NCBI RefSeq assembly: GCF_025717065.2
Contig: NZ_JAOVZO020000018.1
Coordinates: 992,001-1,056,000 of the forward strand
Reading direction: 5' to 3'
Source of the DNA: Tahibacter soli
GTDB lineage: Bacteria; Pseudomonadota; Gammaproteobacteria; Xanthomonadales; Rhodanobacteraceae
Length of the DNA: 64,000 bases
Part shown: piece after piece, positions 51,998-62,577 of the stretch
Numbering within the stretch: the first letter of the stretch is position 1
How the letters are laid out: each line of letters begins with the position of its first letter
Notes under the pieces: model-generated
Databases searched by the model: none
What the model saw: the letters and a program-made list of their open reading frames with translations, nothing else
Told to the model about the DNA's origin: nothing
Position numbers and translations under genes: made by a program

Positions 51998-53788
51998 ATG
52001 CGATTCAAGTCCAGCAAGGTCGACGGTTTTCGAGTTTTCGCGGTTGCCGGCATCAACACCGTCTCGTTCGGTATCGAAGCATCGGACGAGGCCCGCAAGG
52101 GGCTGCTCGGGTTCGCGGTCGAGCGTTTCGACCCGACCGAGGACGAGCGCTACATGATGCCGGGCTTCAAGGTGTTCGCGTCGGTCATACCGAATCCGGA
52201 CGCCTCGACGATCGCCAGCACGCGCGACCATCCCGTGCAGAGTTTTCTGTGGGACGACTTCACGGCGAAGGACGGGCGCGAATACGAGTACAGCTTCTTT
52301 CCGGTGCGCGGCAAGCCGCGCAATCTCGACCACAGCGCGCGGCCTGTGAAGATCACGATACGCACCGAACCGCTGTTCAGCGACTTCGAACACGACGTGT
52401 TCTTCAATCGCGGCGTCGCGAGCAGCCAGGCGTACGCGCGCAAGTTCCAGAACAAGAAACCCGACGCGCTCGTTCCGCCGAAAGACGCGCAGGCCCGCGA
52501 ATGGCTCAGCCGCAAACTCGACGACGCGCTGCTGCGCTTCATCCGGCAGGCGCGCGCGAACGACGGACTGCTGTGCTGCTTCTACGAATTTCGCTACGCG
52601 CCGGCCGCGCAGGCGCTGCGCGAAGCGATCGACCGCGGCGTCGACGTGCGTCTGATCGTCGATGCGAAGAACAACGAAACGACCGACAAAAAGGGCGTGT
52701 TCCACGCGGCGTTTCCGCGCGTCGACAATCTCGATCTGCTCGAAGCGTCCGGCATTCCGCTCGAGCGCGTCGTGCTGCGCACCGCACGCAAGAACGACAT
52801 CCAGCACAACAAGTTCATGGTGCTGCAGAAGGGCAAACGGCGCACGCCGACGCAGGTGTGGACCGGCTCGACGAACCTCTCCGACGGCGGCATCCACGGC
52901 CAGACGAACGTCGGGCACTGGGTGCGCAACGAAGCGGTCGCCGCGAGCTTTGCGGCGTACTGGGACCTCTTGAGCGGCGATCCCGGCGGGCAGGCGGACG
53001 ACACGGCCGCCGACGCGAAACGGAAGAACGCCGAGCTCGCCGCCGCTGTCGCCGACATCAGCCCGACGCCCGACGACATCGACGCGATACCCGAGGGCGT
53101 CACGCCGATCTTCAGTCCGCGCCGCGGCCTGACGATGCTCGACCTGTACGTGAGTCTCATCGCGCAGGCGCAGCGCAGCGGCTGCATCACGCTCGCGTTC
53201 GGCATCAGCAAGGAATTCAAGGAAGCGCTGCGCGAGCACACGCCGCAGAGCCCGATCACGTTCATGATGCTCGAAAAGCGCGACGCGCCGACCGAAAAGA
53301 ACCGCGACGCGTTCGTGTTCATCAACGCGCGGCAGAACGTCTACAAGGCGTGGGGCTCGTACCTGCCCGAAGCGCTGTACCAGTGGACGCGCGAAACGAA
53401 CGCGCGCCTGCTCGGTCTGAACAAGCACGTGAGCTACGTGCATTCGAAGTTCCTGCTGCGCGATCCGCTCGGCGACGATCCGCTCGTCGTCACCGGTTCG
53501 GCGAATTTCAGCGCGGCGTCGACGAACGCGAACGACGAGAACATGCTGCTGATTCGCGGCGACAAACGCGTGGCCGACATTTACTTCACCGAGTTCAACC
53601 GCATCTTCAACCACTACTACTTCCGCTCGGTGACCGAGGCGACGAAGAACGCGCCGAACGCCGCGGCGAATGCCGAGGGCAACCTGTTCCTGTCGGAGAA
53701 GCCCGAGGACTGGCTCGGCAAGTACAAGCCCGGATCGCTCAAGCGCAAGCGCGTGGATCTGTTTACCGGCATGAGCGGCTTCGCGTAG
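51998..53788 (+). CDS. Phospholipase D-like protein with two HKD motifs
   Basis: 596 aa from ATG 51998 (AGGGG 8 nt upstream). N-terminal Ig-like beta domain (about 1-130), then two PLD catalytic modules: first HNKFMVLQKG...WTGSTNLSDG (about 270-295), second HSKFLLRDPL...VVTGSANFSAAS (about 485-510). No signal peptide, so it is probably cytoplasmic or exported by a non-Sec route. It could be a nuclease, phosphodiesterase or phospholipase. Single gene, convergent with the broken beta-helix gene. A defence or effector role is possible but unsupported. Confidence 0.82.
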   Translation: MRFKSSKVDGFRVFAVAGINTVSFGIEASDEARKGLLGFAVERFDPTEDERYMMPGFKVFASVIPNPDASTIASTRDHPVQSFLWDDFTAKDGREYEYSFFPVRGKPRNLDHSARPVKITIRTEPLFSDFEHDVFFNRGVASSQAYARKFQNKKPDALVPPKDAQAREWLSRKLDDALLRFIRQARANDGLLCCFYEFRYAPAAQALREAIDRGVDVRLIVDAKNNETTDKKGVFHAAFPRVDNLDLLEASGIPLERVVLRTARKNDIQHNKFMVLQKGKRRTPTQVWTGSTNLSDGGIHGQTNVGHWVRNEAVAASFAAYWDLLSGDPGGQADDTAADAKRKNAELAAAVADISPTPDDIDAIPEGVTPIFSPRRGLTMLDLYVSLIAQAQRSGCITLAFGISKEFKEALREHTPQSPITFMMLEKRDAPTEKNRDAFVFINARQNVYKAWGSYLPEALYQWTRETNARLLGLNKHVSYVHSKFLLRDPLGDDPLVVTGSANFSAASTNANDENMLLIRGDKRVADIYFTEFNRIFNHYYFRSVTEATKNAPNAAANAEGNLFLSEKPEDWLGKYKPGSLKRKRVDLFTGMSGFA

Positions 53789-53794
53789 CGCGCG

Positions 53795-54916
53795 TCAGTC
53801 GAAATCGTTCTGGAAAATCACGTCGTACGCGGCCGAGAATTCGCTCGAATAGCCGTCGGCGTCGGTCGCGACCGCGACGAACGGCAATGCGCGCACGCCC
53901 GGCGGCGGCGTCAGCGCGAGCGTGCGCGACAGCTGCGCCGACGCCGCCGGATAGCCGTCCTGTCCCAGCAGCGCGCCGCTGCTGCTTTGTATATTTTCGT
54001 AGAAATCGATGCGCAGCGGATACGCCGCGTCGCTCGTCGCGGTGTCGACGCGATAGGTGATCGACGGCTGGTTGCCGGTGACGCTCGCCGCGACGATGTG
54101 CGGCGCGTTCTGGCGATTGTTCGCGCCGGTGTCGGGATCGCCGGCGCCGTTCGGCGACGGGCCGGCCGGCGCGATGTCGGCGTTCGCGCCGCGGCTGCCG
54201 CGATTGTGGTGGATCGCGTTGCCGCGGTTGTCGAAGCGCTCGCCGGTGCGCGCCTCGCGGCTGAAGATGCCGGCGCCGCAGTTGTGCGCGATGAGATTGC
54301 CGTCGCCCGGCCCGAAGCCGCCGATGACCGCCGGCGCGTTGTTCGCGATCGAACGCCACAGCAGGATGCCGCCGGTGAACTACGGCGACTGCGCCGAGCC
54401 GTTCGGGATCGCGCGCGTACCGCTCGCGTCGGTGCCGTCGACCGTCGTGCCGATGAAGCTGGCGTGCAGTGTCAATCGCGTGTTCGCGTTGCCGCCGCCG
54501 ATGTGCGGCGCGTAGCCCGACAGCGCGATGCCGCGCAGCGTGACGTCGGCCGCGGGGTTCGTGTCGAGTACGAAACCGTTGCCGGGGCCGCGGATTTCGG
54601 TCGCAAGCACGGTATCGAGTCCGCCCTGGTCGGGGGCGCGCGTGTTAGGCGCGCTGCCGGGCTGCGTATGGCCGTCGATCGTCAGCACGCCCGCAAGGTC
54701 GGGCAGGCGCGACGCCGGTGCGATCGTGTGCGGACCGGTGCCGGGAAGCGCGAACGCGATCGTGTCGGGAACGCCGTTCGCGTTCGCCGCGAGTATCGTC
54801 TCGCGCAGCGAGCCCGAGCCGCTGTCGATCGTGTTCGTGACGGTGATCGTCGCGGCGTGCGCCGCGGCGCAGACGCACAGGACGACGACGGCGGCTTTCG
54901 ATGCGGCAGGGCGCAT
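53795..54916 (-). pseudogene. Exported beta-helix protein interrupted by an in-frame TAG
   Basis: From ATG 54916: signal peptide (SKAAVVVLCVCAAAHAA), then ATITVTNTIDSGSGSLRETI, the CSLREA start of beta-helix surface proteins, and VLTIDGHTQPGSAPNTRAPD. The frame meets TAG at 54382-54380 after GSAQSP. It then continues without further stops (FTGGILLWRSIANNAPA, then GGFGPGDGNLIAHNC) for 194 codons to TGA at 53795. The C-terminus reads DVIFQNDFD, the tail motif seen in two other exported proteins. Without the stop it would be 373 aa. One substitution (TAC or TAT to TAG) explains the break. Confidence 0.8.
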
Positions 54917-55050
54917 GATGCGAACTCGCGAGGCGCGCGGCGGCGCCGACGTTGGTGCAATGCGTGTCCGGCGCCGAAAGCGAACGCGGCGAAGGGCGGG
55001 GCGCGGCTTTGCTAGACTGCACCGCTCGAAAGTGCGCAGGCAGGCATGCA

Positions 55051-55650
55051 GTGTCCGAACAATTTTCGCTGGCCGGTTTCGATCGGCCGCCCGAACCGCC
55101 AAAGACGCCCAAGACCGATCGATTGTTCTTCGCGCTAGTACCCGATGCCGACAACGCCGCGCGCATCGCACGCGCGGGAGAGGATCTGCGCCGCACACAC
55201 GGCTTGCGCGGCCGCGTGACCGCGCCGGAGCGGTTGCATACGACGCTGCTGCACCTGGGCGACTACGCCGGCTTTCCCGACGAACTCGCGCGGCGCGCGA
55301 TCGAGGTCGCCGCGACGTTGCCGCCGCTCGCGCCGTTCGACGTGTCGTTCGATCGCATCATGAGCTTCAAGCGGCCGCGCAATCAGCCGTTCGTGCTGCG
55401 CGGCAGCGACGACGTGGCCGGACTCAAGACGCTGCAGCAGGCGCTCGAAACCGCCGCTCGCGCGGCGCGATTGATCTCGAAGAAAGAGAGCTTCACGCCG
55501 CACGTCACGCTGCTGTACGACGACCAGGGCGTCGCCGAGCAGCCGATCGCGCAAAGCGTCGGCTGGCACGCGAACGAGTTCGTGCTCGTGCACAGTCTGC
55601 TCGGGCAGACGAAGCATGTCGTGCTTGAGCGGTTTGCGTTGCGGGGCTGA
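55051..55650 (+). CDS. thpR: RNA 2',3'-cyclic phosphodiesterase (LigT/ThpR)
   Basis: 199 aa from GTG 55051. 2H phosphoesterase fold with both catalytic HxT motifs: ERLHTTLLHLGDYAGFPD and SFTPHVTLLYDD. It hydrolyses 2',3'-cyclic phosphate RNA ends and can reversibly form 2'-5' linkages. Divergent from the beta-helix gene. Confidence 0.92.
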   Translation: MSEQFSLAGFDRPPEPPKTPKTDRLFFALVPDADNAARIARAGEDLRRTHGLRGRVTAPERLHTTLLHLGDYAGFPDELARRAIEVAATLPPLAPFDVSFDRIMSFKRPRNQPFVLRGSDDVAGLKTLQQALETAARAARLISKKESFTPHVTLLYDDQGVAEQPIAQSVGWHANEFVLVHSLLGQTKHVVLERFALRG

Positions 55651-55692
55651 TCGAGCGTGCCGATCAACAGCACCTGCAAATCAGGAGATGCC

Positions 55693-56028
55693 GTGAGCAA
55701 GATCAAGTCGCCCGAGATCAAGAAACGTCTGAGCCTGATGCGAGATTGCCGCAACGCCTACGGCGAATCGCCGCACGGCGCACGCAAGGCGATTCCGAAA
55801 CGGCAGGCAACACGACGCCGGCAGGAACGGCGGATCGCGGCAGTGCTCCTGTCGCAGGTATCGGGCGTCGCCGTAGCCGACAACCTCAATGCGATCGAGA
55901 ACGACGTGAAAGCCGGCATGCGCGCCAAGCGCCTGAACGGATTTCGCAAATTGCCGGACATGCCGCTCGGCGAAGTCGTGCGGCGCAACCTCGCCTGGCG
56001 AAAGGCGAGGCGCGCTTTCAACGCATAG
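55693..56028 (+). CDS. Small basic hypothetical protein
   Basis: 111 aa from GTG 55693, chosen because AGGAG lies 6 nt upstream (the GTG at 55657 has none). Starts VSKIKSPEIKKRLSLMRDCR, followed by NAYGESPHGARKAIPKRQAT, a highly basic N-terminus seen in a small uncharacterised proteobacterial family. Function unknown. Forty-two bp after thpR on the same strand. Confidence 0.65.
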   Translation: MSKIKSPEIKKRLSLMRDCRNAYGESPHGARKAIPKRQATRRRQERRIAAVLLSQVSGVAVADNLNAIENDVKAGMRAKRLNGFRKLPDMPLGEVVRRNLAWRKARRAFNA

Positions 56029-56040
56029 ACACGCGATGCG

Positions 56041-57084
<1,044 letters not shown>

Positions 57085-57199
57085 GGATTTTCCGTTTTGC
57101 TGCGGGAAGTCGGTTCGCGATGCTACCGTTTTGCGCGCGTCGGATTGGCGTCCGGGACGTTGAATCAGTTTCCGGGTTTCGTTGATAGTCTCGACGACT

Positions 57200-58423
57200 T
57201 CACGCGGTCGCCAGATCGCCGGCGAGGACGTCCGCGATCGCTTCTTCCGGCACGCCGATGCGGCAGGTCGCCATGGCCGCCGAGAGTTCGTCGTCCCACG
57301 ATGCGGCGACGGCCGCCCCGCCGAGTTCCGTTCGGCCGCCGGGCAGTCCGCTCAGGGCTTCGCGATAGTCGGCGGCCGTGAATCGCCATGGTCGGGCCGC
57401 GAACGTGCGCATGACGAAATTGCCGATGTGCAAACCCGGCCAGTCGAAATCGCCGTGGTAGAACAGTCGTGCGCCCGCCGCCGCCAGTTGCGCCAGCAGC
57501 ACGCGCTGGGCGGCAGCCGGCATGCCGTCGGTGCACACGAGCGGTGCGCAGCGGTCGCCGAGCCGGTCGGCGGCGATGGCGACAATATTCGGATTTTCAC
57601 AAACGTAAAGATCCACGCCGCGAACGTTCCATCGCGGCGGGGTTCGCACGAGCTCGCGCAGTGCGATGTAGTCGGGGGCTCCGTAGCGCGTGCGCCGGCC
57701 GTCGCCCGAGCGATCGGGCAGCACCGGCAGGTTCAGGAACAGGGCGGGGCGCGCGAGTTCGTTCACGAGTACGCCTGCGCCGGCCCACAGTTCGCGTGAG
57801 CGAACTTCCGCCTCGGGCGGCGCACCATGGCGCAGCCGCAATGCCGCGAGCACGAGCGTCGCGATCGATCGACCGTTGTCCAGCGCATGCGCGTCGCCGA
57901 GCGTTTGCGCCGCGAGCAGCGCCCGCGCCGTTCCGGCTTGTGGCAGCTGCCGCAGCACGCGGTCGGCGTCGTCGCGCAACCGGTCGGCGTATTCGCCGTC
58001 GCCTTGCGCGAGGCGCCTGAGCACCGATCTGCCGTCGGCGCCGGCGAGCAGCGCCGCCAGCAGCGGACTGGCGGGCGCTTCGAAGACGCGGCGCCAGCGA
58101 AGCTCCACGCTCGTCCGGAGCGCCGAGCGCGACACGATCGGTCCGTCGAGCCGTTCGAGCGCGTCGCGCAGCGACGCGGCGATCCCTGTCGCGGCAAGCG
58201 CGGTGTCGACAGCGGCAACGTCGACGTTCAGCGAACGGCGGTACGGCGAAGGCCGACCCGTCAGCGCGGCGAGCGCGGCGTGCTCGGCATCGGACAGATT
58301 GCCGATGCGCAGCGTCGCGGGCATGGCGTCGTCCTCGAATCGCCGCCGCAGGCGCTTGCGCAGTCCGGCCAGGGCGTCGCCGCCGAGCAGTCGCTCCAGA
58401 CGTTCGCTCCCGGCGCCGTTCAC
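57200..58423 (-). CDS. jetD: Wadjet type II nuclease subunit JetD (DUF2399/TIGR02679-like)
   Basis: 407 aa from GTG 58423, overlapping the jetC stop (GTGA). The C-terminal Toprim-like nuclease domain has LYVCENPNIVAIAADRLG (conserved Glu near 275), PLVCTDGMPAAAQRVLL and LFYHGDFDWPGLHIGNFVM (Asp pair near 324), as in TIGR02679. The N-terminal part (ERLLGGDALAGLRKRLRRRF) is the family arm. In Wadjet, JetD cleaves circular DNA extruded by the JetABC SMC motor, eliminating plasmids. Last gene of the operon. Confidence 0.93.
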   Translation of the reverse strand: MNGAGSERLERLLGGDALAGLRKRLRRRFEDDAMPATLRIGNLSDAEHAALAALTGRPSPYRRSLNVDVAAVDTALAATGIAASLRDALERLDGPIVSRSALRTSVELRWRRVFEAPASPLLAALLAGADGRSVLRRLAQGDGEYADRLRDDADRVLRQLPQAGTARALLAAQTLGDAHALDNGRSIATLVLAALRLRHGAPPEAEVRSRELWAGAGVLVNELARPALFLNLPVLPDRSGDGRRTRYGAPDYIALRELVRTPPRWNVRGVDLYVCENPNIVAIAADRLGDRCAPLVCTDGMPAAAQRVLLAQLAAAGARLFYHGDFDWPGLHIGNFVMRTFAARPWRFTAADYREALSGLPGGRTELGGAAVAASWDDELSAAMATCRIGVPEEAIADVLAGDLATA

Positions 58424-61400
58424 GTCGACGGGAAGCGACGGTCGGGATCGGTTTCTCGCCGTCTGGCGCGGCCGTCCCAGGTCCAGCGCGAAACGTAGAT
58501 GGCGTCGATGTCCGGAAGTTTCTGCAATTGGCAGATCGACACGCCCGGCAGCTCCGCGTAGCACGCCCATTCGCGCTCGCTCGTGATGACGAAATCGAGA
58601 TCGAACTCGCGGATCAGTCCCATGCAGTGGGCTCGCGCGGCATCGTCGATTCCGGCGAACGCTTCGTCGAGCAGCATCAGGCGCGGCGCGAGCGCATAGC
58701 TGCCCTGGCCGTAGAAGCTTGCGATCGCGGCGAACAGCGGCACGGTCAGGCCGAGCGCGCGCTCGCCGCTGGAAGCCGGACCGGAGAGCTTGCGCCAGTG
58801 GCCGTCCTGCAGGCGCTCGACGCGAAACCGATGCCAGCGCCGGTAGTCGAGCGCCCGCGCCAGCTGGTCGCTGAGATTGCCGGCTTCGCCCGATACGTCG
58901 GCGTCGGCGCGTTCGCGCTCGGCGGCGATGCGCTGTTGCAGCATCGTGCCGATGGCGCGCTTGTCCTCGGACGTCCACAAGTCGGAGCTGGTGTTGAGCA
59001 GGCGCGCGCGCGCGCGATCGAAGCCGATCGGCGCGCCTTCGGTTTCGGGCAGCGTCTGCCACTGCAGGCGGTAGCGCACGCCGGTCGACGTGGGCCGCTT
59101 TTCGAGCTCCCTGTTGATGGCGTCGACGTGCCTGTCGGCGGCCTGCAGCGACCGCTGCACCTCGATCGCGATTTCGGCCTGCAGATAGTTTTCCAGAACT
59201 TCGCGCTCCTGCTCGGTCAGCAACTGGCCGCGTTGCGCGACCTCGGCGGTCAGCGCGGCGATCAGGCGGTCCGGCCGCTCGGGCTGGTTGCCGTAGACGA
59301 TGTGCACGACCAGGCCCCATTCGTTGATTTCCGTCGTCTCGCGATGTCCGAGCGTCGTCAGCGCGCGCTGCAATTCCTGCAGGTCTTCGCTGACGCCGCG
59401 CTGGATGCGCTCCCAGCTGGCGTCGTCGTCCTTGATGTGCGCGAGCTGCTGCTCGACGCGACGCGCGAAGTTGAGCGCCGGATCGATCGTCCATTCGACC
59501 GCCGGCGGCGGAATGTCGATGTCGGGCAGCGCCGACGGCAGCAGTCCGTTCGCGGCGAATTGGCGCAGTCGAGCGACCGCGTTCGCGCGGGCTGCGACGC
59601 TCGCGGCGAGCGCCGCCTCGGCGCCTCGCGCGACGCCGTCGGCGAAGCCGAAGGCCTCGGTCGCGGTGCGCAGCGTATCTTCCGCGGCTTTCAACGCGCG
59701 TTCGCCGGCCCGAACCGCCTCATTGACGTCGGCGAGACGCTTTTGCAACGTTTCCACTTTGACGCCGACGTTCGCGAGCAGAACGTCGTAGCGCGTTTGC
59801 GCAAGCTGCGATTCGCGCTGCGCCGTCGCTGCCGCGTCGTCAGCCGCCGCGAACTGCTCGGCTGCTTCGTGGCGACGCGCCTGCTGGCGCCGCAATCCCG
59901 GTATCAGCCGCCGCCATTCGCGGACGGCGAGCACGAGCGTGCCTTGTATCTTGGTCAATGCGGCAAGCGAACCGTCGATCGCCGTCAGTGCGGGGGCTGC
60001 CGCCGGCAACCGCAGATCCCGGGCGTCGCGCTCCAGCGAACCGTGCGCCGCGTGCAGCGTCTGCTCGGCGTTCCTCCAGCGATCTTCGGCGAGCGCGAAC
60101 TGAGTCCGGGCCTCGCGAAAGGTTGCGGACGCCGCCGCCGCCGAGAGACGCGCGGCGTGCAGCGCGTCGTCGCTCGGCGCGCCGCGCCACTCCTCGTCGG
60201 CGAGCCCGCGGGCCGCTTCCAGCGCGTCGCGTCGACGGCGTGCAATCTCGAGATCCTGCGCCAATGCATCCAGGCGTGCGTCGATGTCGACGATGCGCCG
60301 CAGACGCGCCTGTTCGCGCGCGGCGTAACCGATGTACTGCGCCTGCGCCTTGATCCACGAGCCCGACAGCGGGCCGATGCGATATCGGCCGGACGGCGAA
60401 ACCCAGGCCTCGGCTTCGACCGGATCGTTTGCCGCGACCGCGATGCCGGCCAGCAGGCGCTCGATGAGGGCCGGCGCGATGCCGCCGCCGTCGGGTATCG
60501 CCGGCTGCAGCCAGTCCGCGAGGCTGCCGCCCGCGATCGGCGTACGTGCGAGCAGTTGGACGTCATGCCACGGTTCGGCCGCGTCGGCGCCGAGAATCCG
60601 GCCGTCGGGCGTGACCCAGGCATCGAGCAGCCCGGCGCCTTCGAGCGCGCCCTCCAGGCCCGCTTTCGCGCGAGCGTCGACTGTCGGACGAAAATCGACC
60701 AATTTCCACAATGGCATGCCGGCGGCGCGCAGTCTCGCCGCGGCGTCGCGGGCGGGCGGCGCGGGCGGATGCAGGTCGCTGCCGGCGTTCAGCCGCTGCC
60801 GTTCGGCCGAGAGCGCCGATCGCTCGTCGTGCACGGCGCGCTCGATCGCGTCGAGTTCGGCTTCCTGGACCGCATGGCGCTTGCCGGCCGCGAGCAGCGC
60901 TTCGCGCAGCGCGATGCGAGCCGGATTGTCTGCGGTCGGATTGCGGGTCCATTCGGCCAATGCGTCGGCCTGGGCGCCGACGTCGACGCGCAGCTCGATC
61001 ACACGTTCGTGGAACGCGGCCCAGGCTTCGATCAGGGCGTCGCACGCGCGTTCGAAGGCGGCATCGGCGTCGCGGCGCCGTTCGGCGGTATCGTCCAGCA
61101 CGGCACGCTTTTCGTCGTACGACTGTCGCTGCAGCAGCAGCGCGTCGCGGGCCTGATCGACTTCGCGATGTCGCCTGCGCAACGTTTCGACATCGCCCTG
61201 CCGGTCGGCGACCAGGGACAGCAGCTCGGTCTGCGCGGCGTCGATATCCGCCGGGGCGAGGTCGACGAGTTCGAGCGGCGCAAGCGCGACCAGCGGGTGC
61301 GTCGCCCAACCGGTGCTGATTTCCGCCGCGCCGGCATGCACGGCGCCTTCGCTGCGGGCGCCCGCCAGGCGGGTCTGCGTTTCGACGGCCTCTTGCGTCG

Positions 61401-62577
61401 CGCGCGCGGTTTCGGCGACTTCGTCGTCCCTGCGCCGCGCCGCGGCCTCGCGCCTTCGCGTCGCCGCCTCCGCTTCGCGCTGCCATTTGGCAGCGTTCTC
61501 CTTTTCGTCGTCGAGGCGTTTCGCGTCGGTCATCGCCGGATCGGACAGCAACGCGTGCTGCTCGTCGCGCAGGTGGATCACGCGCGCCTCGGCCGCCTCG
61601 CGCGCGTCGGTCGCCGCGTCTTTCGCGTCTTGCGTCGACGACCGGTGCGCCTGCGCCTCGGCGCGCTGGCGGCTGGCGTTGTCGAAGGTCGTCTGCGCCT
61701 GGCGCAGTTCGCGTACCTGGCGCCGCGTCAGCGTCCCCGCGTAGATGCGATAGCGCTCGTCGAACCGGCCGACGGCTTTGGCCAGCTGCTTGAGTTCGTC
61801 GAGTTCGCGGCGTTCTTCCTCGAGATGGTTGAGTGCTTCGGCGACGTCGCCGAGCAGGCGCTGCTCCATCGGCGGCAGCGCTTCGCTGAGCGCGTTCGAC
61901 AGGCCCGTTTCGTCGGGCTTTTTCGACAGCTGCGGCTGACGCAGCTGGATCAGCGTGTCCATCAGCGCGCCGTAGCGTTTGCCGAGCCGGAACAATCGCT
62001 CGTCGACGGCGCGCCGGTAGGCCTCGGCTTTGTCGAATACCTGTCCCCGGCCCTCGATCGCCTCGCGCAGCCGCTCGCGCGTCAGCACGCTGCGCTGCGA
62101 CGTCAGCAGCCAGAAGTCTTCGCCGATGCGCGCCGCCGGTTCGCCGTCGAGGATAAAAAACCAGCTGTCCACATGGGGACGCGCCGCCGCCGCGGACAGG
62201 CCGGCTCCGAGCGTCATGAAATGCGTGGTGCCGTCTTCGTCGCGCCGCCCGAACTCGATCCACGCGTAGCCGATGCGGCGATCGTAGGTGCCGAGCAGGA
62301 GATTCCACGCCATGCGCTTGCCGGCGTCGCCGTCGGGTTCGATGCGCGAGGGACGCAGATTGGCGTCGAGCAGGAACGGCAACGTCAGCGACAGGACCTT
62401 GGACTTGCCGGTGCCGTTGTTGCCGCGCAGCAGCAGGCGTCCCTCGTGAAACCAGAATTCCTCGCTGTCGTAGCGAAACAGCTCCACCAGACCGATCCGC
62501 AGCGGCTGCCAGCGCGCGGTCGACGGTTGCGGCAGTCGGGGAGGGCGCAGCGCGCCGCTCGCAGGTGTCTGCATCAT
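58420..62577 (-). CDS. jetC: Wadjet type II SMC-like ATPase JetC (TIGR02680-like)
   Basis: 1385 aa. Start ATG overlaps the jetB stop (ATGA). N-terminal head: LRIGLVELFRYDSEEFWFHE and Walker A LLRGNNGTGKSKVLSLTLP (about 45-60). Very long coiled coils rich in Arg/Glu/Ala (about 230-1150) surround a hinge-like region near the middle (GALEGAGLLDAWVTPDGRIL). C-terminal head: signature SSGERALGLTVPLF and Walker B RLMLLDEAFAGIDD, D-loop. It loop-extrudes DNA and senses small circular molecules. A full-length antisense frame is a shadow. Confidence 0.95.
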   Translation of the reverse strand: MMQTPASGALRPPRLPQPSTARWQPLRIGLVELFRYDSEEFWFHEGRLLLRGNNGTGKSKVLSLTLPFLLDANLRPSRIEPDGDAGKRMAWNLLLGTYDRRIGYAWIEFGRRDEDGTTHFMTLGAGLSAAAARPHVDSWFFILDGEPAARIGEDFWLLTSQRSVLTRERLREAIEGRGQVFDKAEAYRRAVDERLFRLGKRYGALMDTLIQLRQPQLSKKPDETGLSNALSEALPPMEQRLLGDVAEALNHLEEERRELDELKQLAKAVGRFDERYRIYAGTLTRRQVRELRQAQTTFDNASRQRAEAQAHRSSTQDAKDAATDAREAAEARVIHLRDEQHALLSDPAMTDAKRLDDEKENAAKWQREAEAATRRREAAARRRDDEVAETARATQEAVETQTRLAGARSEGAVHAGAAEISTGWATHPLVALAPLELVDLAPADIDAAQTELLSLVADRQGDVETLRRRHREVDQARDALLLQRQSYDEKRAVLDDTAERRRDADAAFERACDALIEAWAAFHERVIELRVDVGAQADALAEWTRNPTADNPARIALREALLAAGKRHAVQEAELDAIERAVHDERSALSAERQRLNAGSDLHPPAPPARDAAARLRAAGMPLWKLVDFRPTVDARAKAGLEGALEGAGLLDAWVTPDGRILGADAAEPWHDVQLLARTPIAGGSLADWLQPAIPDGGGIAPALIERLLAGIAVAANDPVEAEAWVSPSGRYRIGPLSGSWIKAQAQYIGYAAREQARLRRIVDIDARLDALAQDLEIARRRRDALEAARGLADEEWRGAPSDDALHAARLSAAAASATFREARTQFALAEDRWRNAEQTLHAAHGSLERDARDLRLPAAAPALTAIDGSLAALTKIQGTLVLAVREWRRLIPGLRRQQARRHEAAEQFAAADDAAATAQRESQLAQTRYDVLLANVGVKVETLQKRLADVNEAVRAGERALKAAEDTLRTATEAFGFADGVARGAEAALAASVAARANAVARLRQFAANGLLPSALPDIDIPPPAVEWTIDPALNFARRVEQQLAHIKDDDASWERIQRGVSEDLQELQRALTTLGHRETTEINEWGLVVHIVYGNQPERPDRLIAALTAEVAQRGQLLTEQEREVLENYLQAEIAIEVQRSLQAADRHVDAINRELEKRPTSTGVRYRLQWQTLPETEGAPIGFDRARARLLNTSSDLWTSEDKRAIGTMLQQRIAAERERADADVSGEAGNLSDQLARALDYRRWHRFRVERLQDGHWRKLSGPASSGERALGLTVPLFAAIASFYGQGSYALAPRLMLLDEAFAGIDDAARAHCMGLIREFDLDFVITSEREWACYAELPGVSICQLQKLPDIDAIYVSRWTWDGRARRRETDPDRRFPST

